Below are positions 6,931 to 12,077 of a stretch of DNA of 12,077 nucleotides, in pieces. Under the pieces are notes generated by a model. The model was not told the DNA's origin and searched no databases. It saw only the letters and a list, made by a program, of their open reading frames with translations. Numbering within the stretch: the stretch's first letter is position 1; every line of letters begins with the position of its first letter. The stretch lies in contig CAZFLM010000134.1 in assembly GCA_964519955.1 (NCBI GenBank), positions 1 to 12,077 of the forward strand, in the 5' to 3' direction. Both the position numbers and the translations under genes were made by a program. The stretch is from CAZFLM01 sp964519955. Lineage in GTDB: Bacteria; Armatimonadota; Chthonomonadetes; Chthonomonadales; CAJBBX01.

Positions 6931-8730
6931 ATGCCTCGACGCACGCTCTGTCTCCTCTTCGGCCTGTCGCTGGCCCTCGTGTCGGCGGCAGCGCACAGCC
7001 AGGCATCCGGTGGGCCGCCGCTGCCCATTCCTGGCGCCGAGGCCCTCACCGTTCGCGTGACGGTGACCGGCCCATTCCGCAGCTACACGATCGACGAGAA
7101 GCGGAACATCACAATGGACTGCTGGGTCGCCACTGCGGAGCCGGGCACCCCAGTCGACTTCACGACGATAGCTGATCAGGCGTTCCAGCGGCTCTCGCTC
7201 CCAGAGGAGGAAGGCTGGGGGCGCTTCCATGCAGAGCACGCCGGTCCACTCACCCTCCGCGTCGCCGTGACCGACACGATGCGACGGCTCTGGCGCGTCG
7301 CGATCCGCAAGGCAGGTGCGGGCCGTCCGATCGCCTACTTGCCGGCGTCGATGGACGGTGGCGAGGTGAGCGGCGCCGTCGCCATCGACTGGCTGGACCG
7401 CGAGTTCACCGCGGACATAGAAGGCCTCTGCGGCAGCCCTCTCGCCGTGCTGGCGATCGACGCCGGTAGGTACGATGCCATGGTCCCGTTGGTCTTCCAC
7501 GGCGCCTGCCAACCGCATGTCCCTCGCCCGTCGGAGCTTGGGTGCGATGCGGCGGCCGACGCACGGGCGATCGGCACCTTCGGCAACCCGTTCTCCTCGG
7601 CTGGCACGGTCTGGACGCTCGCACCAGCGCCGGCAGCCCGCACATTCGCGGGCGTGCCATACGTTCACGATGAGTCGTGGCCGATCTCGCTGGGCCCGCC
7701 GCGCGAAGCCTCCTGGACGCGCCGGTCGTGGGTCGACGCGACCGCGACATGGATCGATCCCAACATCGAGCCGGCATCCGCGCGACGGGGGCTCTTCGAG
7801 GCGATGAGTGCGGAGACCAAGCCTGACATGGAGCTTGCGCTGGCGAGCTTCAAGGCGAGGCCCTACTCGCGCGGCACAGCGGAGTGGGAGATCGAGTTCC
7901 GCGGCGACTGGCTGGCCGCCATCACGGTGCCGTACGAGCGGATGCGCCTGGGCGGCGATGTCGCTTGGCTGCAGGCGCGTACCGAGCGCGCCTACCGCGC
8001 GGGGGTGGGCAGACCCGAGGAGAGGCTGGCTGCCGCCGCGCGCAGCGTCCTCGCCGACGCACGCTGGGAGCGCCTGCTGGGGTTCCACGCGAGCGAGGTG
8101 CGCGCGTACTCCAGCGCAGCGGGCGTGTCGATCACCCAGACCGGCTTGCGCGCGGTGGGCGAGACCCCAGTCCTGCAGGAGATAACTCTGCGTTTCGAAG
8201 CCTACAAGGCGCCGAGCGGCGGGGGCGGCGAGGTGCGCATCGCGTATGACCGCCCAATGACCGATCCGCCGGCGCCTGGCGCCACGACGACCATCCGCGC
8301 TCCGATCGAGAACTGGACGAGCCGCGTCATGCTGCCCCAGGGGCACTGCTGGAAGATCGTGGCCGACGTGCGTGCGCCGGACCTGTACATCACTTCCCCG
8401 CGCGAGCACCCGTTTCAGAGCGGGGGCACAGCGGAGCACACAGTATCCGTGGTGCCCGCGACGATGGCGGATCTGACGATCGAGACCGTGGGCCAGGGCG
8501 GCATCCCTGTCGCGGCGGATGTAACCATCAGGGGGTTGTGCATGGAGGCCATCGGCACGGGCCGCACCTCCCCGAACCGCACCACGGGGCGATGCACCTA
8601 TCGCTTCCGAGAGTGCGTGGCCCAAGGAACGCTGACAATCGAGGCGAAGACCACCGATGGTAGGCACGGCACGCAGACCTTCTTCGTGCCCCAGCCGGGG
8701 ATCGACCATGTGACGGTCGAACTACGCTGA
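6931..8730 (+). CDS. Secreted protein of unknown family (599 aa)
   Basis: I do not recognise this protein as a whole. Residues 1 to about 23 are a classic signal peptide: MPRR, then a Leu/Ala hydrophobic core, then AHS before Gln24. The mature protein has beta-rich N-terminal segments (LTVRVTVTGPFRSYTIDEKR), a middle part with Trp-rich, helix-like stretches, and a C-terminal part (about 500-599). That last part reads like a small transthyretin/carboxypeptidase-regulatory or Ig-like beta-sandwich (PVAADVTIRG, QGTLTIEAKT, ending HVTVELR). About eight cysteines spread through the mature chain suggest extracytoplasmic disulfides. An LPXTG-type anchor and a C-terminal transmembrane segment are both absent. 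It lies 80 bases after the lyase-like gene and 26 bases before the methyltransferase-like gene. Its wording is less strictly biased to G/C third positions in places than its neighbours, a weak impression only. Role unknown; surface or periplasmic substrate binding is possible. Confidence 0.8.
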   Translation: MPRRTLCLLFGLSLALVSAAAHSQASGGPPLPIPGAEALTVRVTVTGPFRSYTIDEKRNITMDCWVATAEPGTPVDFTTIADQAFQRLSLPEEEGWGRFHAEHAGPLTLRVAVTDTMRRLWRVAIRKAGAGRPIAYLPASMDGGEVSGAVAIDWLDREFTADIEGLCGSPLAVLAIDAGRYDAMVPLVFHGACQPHVPRPSELGCDAAADARAIGTFGNPFSSAGTVWTLAPAPAARTFAGVPYVHDESWPISLGPPREASWTRRSWVDATATWIDPNIEPASARRGLFEAMSAETKPDMELALASFKARPYSRGTAEWEIEFRGDWLAAITVPYERMRLGGDVAWLQARTERAYRAGVGRPEERLAAAARSVLADARWERLLGFHASEVRAYSSAAGVSITQTGLRAVGETPVLQEITLRFEAYKAPSGGGGEVRIAYDRPMTDPPAPGATTTIRAPIENWTSRVMLPQGHCWKIVADVRAPDLYITSPREHPFQSGGTAEHTVSVVPATMADLTIETVGQGGIPVAADVTIRGLCMEAIGTGRTSPNRTTGRCTYRFRECVAQGTLTIEAKTTDGRHGTQTFFVPQPGIDHVTVELR

Positions 8731-8740
8731 ACCGTGAGAT

Positions 8741-8745
8741 GGGAG
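8741..8745 (+). promoter_or_regulatory. Ribosome binding site favouring the start at 8757
   Basis: GGGAG lies 11 bases before the ATG at 8757. The earlier in-frame ATG at 8739 lacks a convincing Shine-Dalgarno and would itself overlap this motif. Confidence 0.55.
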
Positions 8746-8756
8746 AGCATCAGCCA

Positions 8757-9995
8757 ATGAGCGAGGGGGTCAGCGCGCGTGACCGCGAGGTGCTGCGGCG
8801 GGTGGCGGGGCGGGTGGCGGAGTTGGCGGCGCGCCCGGTCGAGGCGGAGAAGCGTGAGCTGTGGCTGGCGCACAACGCGCTGAAGCCGACGCGGCCCGTC
8901 ATATTCTGCGACCCGGAGAACGGGTGGAACGAGATCATCCTGCCGGAGCACCTGGAGTGCGAGGGCGGGCTGGCGCGCGGATGGGAGTTCCACCTGCGGC
9001 GGGAGGTCTTCTGGGGCGAGAGCATGCTGGACGACCGCGTGATCGCCCCCTACTTCAACGTCGGGTACGCGGCCTCGGACTCGGGCTGGGGCCTGGCTGA
9101 GAAGCGCATCGGCGGCGAGCACGGCGGCTCCTACGTGTGGGAAGCCCCGATCCGCGACTACTCGGAGCTGGACCAACTCCACTTCCCGGTCGTCACGGTG
9201 GACCGTGCGGCGACCGACCGCATGCTGGCGTTGGCGAACGAGACGCTGGGCGACCTGCTGACGGTGCGGCTGCGGTCCGGCTGGTGGTGGACGCTGGGGC
9301 TGACCTGGCAGCTCGTCAACCTGCGCGGGTTGGAGGCCATCCTGTACGACATGGTCGACCGGCCGGACGACCTGCACCGGCTGATGGCCATCCTGCGCGA
9401 CGGGACGATGGCGCGGATCGACCAACTGGAGCGCGAGGGGCTGCTGAGCCTGAACAACGCGGCCGACTACGTGGGCTCGGGCGGGTTCGGGTGGACGGAG
9501 GAGCTGCCCGCGCCGGACTTCGACGGGCACGTGCGCCCCCGCGACATGTGGGGCTTCGGCGAGAGCCAGGAGACGGTGAGCGTCTCGCCCGCCATGTTCG
9601 CCGAGTTCATCTTCCCCTACCAACTCCCCATCCTGGAGCGCTTCGGGCTGAACTGCTACGGCTGCTGCGAGCCGCTGGACACGCGGTGGCAGCACGTGAA
9701 GCGCGTGCCCCGGCTGCGGCGCGTGTCGGTGTCGCCGTGGAGCAACCTGGAGAAGATGGCGGAGAACCTGGGCGACCGCTACGTCTTCTCGATGAAGCCG
9801 AACCCCGCCGCGCTCGCCGCGCCCACGTTCGACGAGGATGCCATCCGCGCCGACCTGCGCCGTGCGTTTCAGATCACGCGCGGGTGCCGGGTCGAGGCGA
9901 TCATGAAGGACTGCCACACGATCGGCGGCGACCCGCAGCGCGCCATCCGGTGGACGCGCATCGCCCGCGAAGAGGCGGAGGCCGCGCAGCCTTGA
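8757..9995 (+). CDS. UroD-family, cobalamin-dependent methyltransferase-like protein
   Basis: This is a member of the uroporphyrinogen decarboxylase superfamily, and more likely a methyltransferase relative (MtaA/MtbA type) than a haem-pathway enzyme. The overall TIM-barrel wording fits, including FGLNCYGCCEPLDTRW at 296-311 and VEAIMKDCHTIGGDPQRA near 380-397. In related corrinoid methyltransferases a His and two Cys ligate zinc that activates a thiol. Here Cys303/Cys304 with Glu305 and Cys386/His387 occupy the corresponding strand ends, so they are candidate ligands, not proven ones. There is no signal peptide, so it is cytoplasmic. No corrinoid-protein gene or reductive activase is in the window, so partners would have to be elsewhere. 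The start at 8757 gives 412 aa; 8739 would add six residues. Its TGA overlaps the TTG start of the DUF192 gene. In this neighbourhood it could handle methyl groups from O-methylated sugars, which is inference. Confidence 0.75.
   Translation: MSEGVSARDREVLRRVAGRVAELAARPVEAEKRELWLAHNALKPTRPVIFCDPENGWNEIILPEHLECEGGLARGWEFHLRREVFWGESMLDDRVIAPYFNVGYAASDSGWGLAEKRIGGEHGGSYVWEAPIRDYSELDQLHFPVVTVDRAATDRMLALANETLGDLLTVRLRSGWWWTLGLTWQLVNLRGLEAILYDMVDRPDDLHRLMAILRDGTMARIDQLEREGLLSLNNAADYVGSGGFGWTEELPAPDFDGHVRPRDMWGFGESQETVSVSPAMFAEFIFPYQLPILERFGLNCYGCCEPLDTRWQHVKRVPRLRRVSVSPWSNLEKMAENLGDRYVFSMKPNPAALAAPTFDEDAIRADLRRAFQITRGCRVEAIMKDCHTIGGDPQRAIRWTRIAREEAEAAQP
9977..9981 (+). promoter_or_regulatory. Ribosome binding site for the TTG-started DUF192 gene
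   Basis: GGAGG inside the end of the methyltransferase-like gene, ten bases before the TTG at 9992. It supports translation from that unusual start. Confidence 0.7.
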
Positions 9996-10363
9996 GCGCC
10001 GCCACCTACCGCCTGGTGCGGGCCGACACGGGCGCGGTCATAGCGGAGCACGTGCGCGATGCTTCCAGCGTCCGCGACCGTGCGCTCGGCCTGATGCTCC
10101 GCCGCCGCCTGCCGCCCGGCCACGGCATCTGGCTCAACCCGTGCAACGGGGTCCACACCTGGCTCATGCGCTTCCCGCTGGACGTGCTCGTGCTGGACAA
10201 GGACCTGCGCGTCGTGCGGGTGAGCCGCAACCTGAAGCCCTGGCGCCTGCTGCTGCCTGTCCGCGGCGGGCACAGCACGGTGGAGCTGGCCGGCGGCACA
10301 CTCGATGAGGGGCTGGGCGTGGGAGTTGGGCTACGGCTTGAGTCCACCGATGAACGGGGATGA
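9992..10363 (+). CDS. DUF192 family protein, TTG start overlapping upstream stop
   Basis: This is a small protein (123 aa) of the DUF192 family, whose biochemical role is not established. Family hallmarks are in order: a VRDRALGLMLRRRLPPGHGIW segment (27-47, the usual R..GLM.R..L block), then HTWLMRFPLDVLVLD (55-69, usually TFWMKNTYIPLDVLFLD), then the Pro-rich turn (LKPWRLLLPV), then a C-terminal VELAGGTLDEGLGVGVGL. Many family members are exported, but this one has no signal peptide. No in-frame ATG exists near the domain start. The TTG at 9992-9994 overlaps the TGA of the preceding gene (9993-9995) and has GGAGG ten bases upstream, so translational coupling to the methyltransferase-like gene is likely. 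The length is normal for the core domain. Its last codons run into a short tandem repeat (10349-10368). Confidence 0.85.
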   Translation: MSAATYRLVRADTGAVIAEHVRDASSVRDRALGLMLRRRLPPGHGIWLNPCNGVHTWLMRFPLDVLVLDKDLRVVRVSRNLKPWRLLLPVRGGHSTVELAGGTLDEGLGVGVGLRLESTDERG

Positions 10364-10368
10364 ACGGC
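10349..10368 (+). repeat. Short tandem repeat at the DUF192 gene end
   Basis: Two adjacent ten-base units, GATGAACGGG and GATGAACGGC, span the stop codon of the DUF192 gene. Related wording (GATGGAACCGCAGATGGACG) follows within 15-20 bases. It marks the junction between the metabolic genes and the Rhs-type region. It could be a remnant of a dispersed intergenic repeat; no function is evident. Confidence 0.4.
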
Positions 10369-10472
10369 GATAGCGGCGAGATGGAACCGCAGATGGACGC
10401 AGGTGAGCGGTGACTGCTGATGGGGCGAAGAGCGGGCGCTCCCTGGCAGCGTGATCCTGGACTCGTCATTCA

Positions 10473-10477
10473 GAGGG
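10473..10477 (+). promoter_or_regulatory. Ribosome binding site of the first immunity-like gene
   Basis: GAGGG ends eight bases before the GTG at 10486. The in-frame ATGs at 10420 and 10522 lack a comparable motif, so GTG at 10486 is preferred. Confidence 0.6.
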
Positions 10478-10485
10478 AACCAGAC

Positions 10486-10932
10486 GTGAGCGACGCAAGC
10501 AGAATACTCACTGACACCGTGATGAGCGCAAACTGGCACAGCATGCACCCGGAGGTGGATGCCAAGCTGGTCGAGGTGGTGCGCCGTGTGGAGAGAGCGC
10601 TGGGTGCTTGGCTTGACCTCGATGACTGCATCGCGCTCACCCTGCTGCTTCAGTACCATCGGTTCGCGTACCCCGACGGCTTCGCAATCGCTGAGGACTG
10701 CGGTGAGGACGACACGGTATCACTTGGACCCATTGACGCCGCCCGGGTCGCTCAGTGCTTCGTTCGCCAGCCTGCCCGACGGTTTCCGTTCTTCGGCCGC
10801 AGGAGAGTCGACGCGGGGCGGCTCCACGTGCTCGGAGCAGAGCGGAGCGATCACGCGATGTGGCGGCGGGTTGAGGAGCTCAGGGACGCCATCCTCGCTA
10901 CGGATGGCGCTCGCCTGATGACGGACGACTAG
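10486..10932 (+). CDS. Small immunity-like protein, paralogue 1 (148 aa)
   Basis: I do not recognise a named family. The protein is small, acidic at its C-terminus, without signal peptide or membrane segment, and probably cytoplasmic. Residues 31-67 align without gaps to residues 25-61 of the protein encoded at 11270-11695, with 18 of 37 identities. Shared residues include VVR, LG, a Cys (Cys48), AL, a His (His58) and the end DGFA. A second match, WR.V.E...IL, lies near both C-termini. The gene is followed 32 bases later by an Rhs/YD-repeat fragment, the usual setting of immunity proteins in polymorphic-toxin loci. No toxin domain is found in front of it, so it would be an orphan immunity gene. 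Codon use looks less GC-extreme than in the metabolic genes to the left, consistent with transfer. The immunity role is inference from context and paralogy. Confidence 0.65.
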   Translation: MSDASRILTDTVMSANWHSMHPEVDAKLVEVVRRVERALGAWLDLDDCIALTLLLQYHRFAYPDGFAIAEDCGEDDTVSLGPIDAARVAQCFVRQPARRFPFFGRRRVDAGRLHVLGAERSDHAMWRRVEELRDAILATDGARLMTDD

Positions 10933-10961
10933 GTGCTGGGAGTACCTGCTGGCGGCCACCC

Positions 10962-11222
10962 TTGGCGGCCGACCGCCTGGCCGTACACAAGCTGCCCAGC
11001 GGCGTCAGCGTGACCCACACCTACCGCTTCGACAACCTGCGCTACGGGCGGCAGGGGCCGAACGGGACCGACGGGCAGCTCTGGGACGGCAGTGGGCTTA
11101 TTGGCTGGAGCCGCAAGGACAACAACGGCTCGACCGACGGCCAGCCCGCCCAGGCCTTCAGCGGCGCCTCGGACGGGCCGGACGTGGGCCGCGCGCTGGG
11201 CACGGAGACGGGAACGGTGGGG
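10962..11222 (+). pseudogene. Rhs/YD-repeat fragment A, truncated at both ends
   Basis: The frame beginning at 10962 reads an Rhs-type segment: AADRLAVHKL, then THTYRFDNLRYGRQGPNG, then QLWDGSGLIGWSRKDNN, then RALGTETGTVG. It has no stop codon, but no credible start or Shine-Dalgarno, and homology begins abruptly at AADRL. After GTVG the frame leaves Rhs sequence and becomes the out-of-frame shadow of the next gene. The part that should lead to the conserved core end and a C-terminal toxin is missing. It is best read as a displaced piece of a larger rhs gene that stays open because it is recent or is kept alike by gene conversion with copy B. Confidence 0.7.
10965..11222 (+). repeat. Rhs-core direct repeat, copy A
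   Basis: This is a direct repeat of 11732-11999. After a divergent patch of about 17 bases near 10994-11010, the next roughly 190 bases differ from copy B at only four positions, and a six-base gap occurs near the right end. Copy A ends abruptly around 11222, where copy B continues as Rhs coding sequence. Such long near-identity between diverged flanks marks it as a recombination substrate. Confidence 0.85.
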
Positions 11223-11258
11223 TGCGCTCCGGCTCCCGCGCGGAGAGCGACGCTGACC

Positions 11259-11264
11259 AAGGAG
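11259..11264 (+). promoter_or_regulatory. Ribosome binding site of the second immunity-like gene
   Basis: AAGGAG ends five bases before the ATG at 11270. It selects this start over an in-frame GTG further upstream that falls at the Rhs fragment boundary. Confidence 0.75.
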
Positions 11265-11269
11265 AGACA

Positions 11270-11695
11270 ATGGCCGATCCGACGCGAATGCGTGCCAAGT
11301 GGGATGTACCTGGCGCGGAGTCCTATGCGCTATATGAAGGGGTGGTACGTCACCTCGAGTCCGTCCTCGGACCGGTTCTGTCCCTGCAGGAGTGCGTCGC
11401 TCTCATTCCAGTGCTTGACCTGCACGACTTCAGGTGTGCGGATGGGTTTGCCTTCGGGATGGGTGCCGGTTTCGACATCGCCGAGGGCGAGGCCGCGGAG
11501 ATCGGCGCCTGCTTCGTTCTGGACGCCGTTGCCGACGCCCGCCTGATCCTCGAGGAGTACAAGCGAACGCCAAAGAACTCCGAGGCCGATGAGCTGTGGC
11601 GGATGGTGGACGAGATGATGACTCGCATTCTGGCCGATGGCTCGATCCAACTGAGCGGGGGCGACGGCCGGGCATACCATCGAAGCCCTAGGTGA
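11270..11695 (+). CDS. Small immunity-like protein, paralogue 2 (141 aa)
   Basis: This is a cytoplasmic-looking acidic protein of unknown family and a diverged paralogue of the protein at 10486-10932. The best match is residues 25-61, VVRHLESVLG through Cys42 and His52 to DGFA. A C-terminal ELWRMVDEMMTRIL also corresponds to AMWRRVEELRDAIL in paralogue 1, while the segment between them has diverged. It starts only about 47 bases after Rhs fragment A is cut off and ends about 25 bases before Rhs fragment B becomes recognisable, so it is sandwiched between two pieces of the same Rhs core. There is no room for a toxin domain between fragment A and this gene. The most economical reading is an orphan immunity gene in a cassette array; an unrelated small cargo gene is the alternative. 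It stays in the same reading frame as fragment B, separated by a single TGA. Confidence 0.65.
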   Translation: MADPTRMRAKWDVPGAESYALYEGVVRHLESVLGPVLSLQECVALIPVLDLHDFRCADGFAFGMGAGFDIAEGEAAEIGACFVLDAVADARLILEEYKRTPKNSEADELWRMVDEMMTRILADGSIQLSGGDGRAYHRSPR

Positions 11696-12077
11696 AGGGA
11701 CAGCGGCCCAGCCACAACGTTCACCTGGGACGCGGCCGACCGCCTGGCCGTACACAAGCTGGCAGACGGGACGATCCTGACCCACACCTACCGCTTCGAC
11801 AACCTGCGCTACGCGCGGCAGGGGCCGAACGGGACGGACGGGCAGCTCTGGGACGGCAGTGGGCTTATTGGCTGGAGCCGCAAGGACAACAACGGCTCGA
11901 CCGACGGCCAGCCCGCCCAGGCCTTCTCCGGCGCCTCGGACGGGCCGGACGTGGGCCGCGCGCTGGGCACGCAGACAGGCACGGGCACGGTGGGCGTGCA
12001 GCGGCAGTACCACACGGACGATCAGGGCAACGTGCTGGCCATATCGGACGACAGCCAGGCGACGGCGGTGTCGTACG
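11696..12077 (+). pseudogene. Rhs/YD-repeat fragment B, no start, runs off the window
   Basis: The frame is open from just after the TGA at 11693 to the window end. It reads TFTWDAADRLAVHKLADG, THTYRFDNLRYARQGPNG, DGSGLIGWSRKDNN, then QRQYHTDDQGNVLAISDD and ATAVSY. The last parts are the familiar Rhs core pattern Y.TD..GNV.A..D that normally precedes the RYYDP-type core end and a variable toxin tip. Homology starts within about 10 codons of the previous stop, and no start codon with a Shine-Dalgarno precedes it. It is therefore either an untranslated core fragment or would need read-through from the small gene upstream. The rest of the core, and any toxin and immunity gene, lie beyond the window. 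Confidence 0.7.
11732..11999 (+). repeat. Rhs-core direct repeat, copy B
   Basis: This is the partner of the repeat at 10965-11222, about 767-773 bases away in the same orientation. Compared with copy A it has six extra bases near the right end (QTGTGTVG against ETGTVG). To the right it continues as Rhs core where copy A stops. Confidence 0.85.

Noticed and set aside
10962..11546. One continuous 194-residue gene
   Set aside because: Only the first part is Rhs sequence; beyond about 11222 the frame is the shadow of the better-supported gene starting at 11270.
10965..11999. Insertion sequence or CRISPR explanation for the repeats
   Set aside because: The repeats are coding-type Rhs sequence in direct orientation, without transposase, terminal inverted repeats or regular short spacers.

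Overview
The window is very GC-rich bacterial DNA. Every supportable gene lies on the + strand. Signal peptides, a mix of glycan-active enzymes, a UroD-like corrinoid methyltransferase and Rhs/YD-repeat pieces point to an environmental bacterium of the Planctomycetota/Armatimonadota/PVC kind. That placement is inferred from gene content only, and no marker gene is present to fix the phylum.

Region 1 (31-4787) reads as one operon of three closely spaced genes: a secreted protein of unknown family, a secreted SGNH-type sialate O-acetylesterase-like (SASA) esterase, and a cytoplasmic GH63/MGH1-like (alpha/alpha)6 glycoside hydrolase. Region 2 (4788-5182) is about 395 bases with no credible gene. 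It contains several strong inverted repeats and may be a structured leader or non-coding RNA. Region 3 (5183-10363) holds a heparinase/alginate-lyase-fold-like protein without a signal peptide, a second secreted protein of unknown family, a UroD/cobalamin-dependent methyltransferase-like protein and a DUF192 protein. The DUF192 gene starts at a TTG that overlaps the methyltransferase stop codon. Together regions 1-3 look like a carbohydrate-processing neighbourhood: an esterase removing substituents, a hydrolase and a lyase-like protein acting on sugar chains, and possibly a methyltransferase acting on methylated substrates.

Region 4 (10364-12077 and beyond) is different in kind. Two small genes encode diverged paralogues. 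Each is followed within about 40 bases by a piece of an Rhs/YD-repeat protein, and the two pieces are nearly identical DNA for about 200 bases. The first piece is cut off and runs straight into the second small gene with no toxin domain. The second piece has no start codon and runs off the window. This resembles an array of orphan immunity genes separated by recombination-prone Rhs core fragments, as in polymorphic-toxin (Rhs/CDI-like) loci. It is the most interesting part of the window.

No tRNA, rRNA, CRISPR array, transposase or canonical intrinsic terminator was seen.
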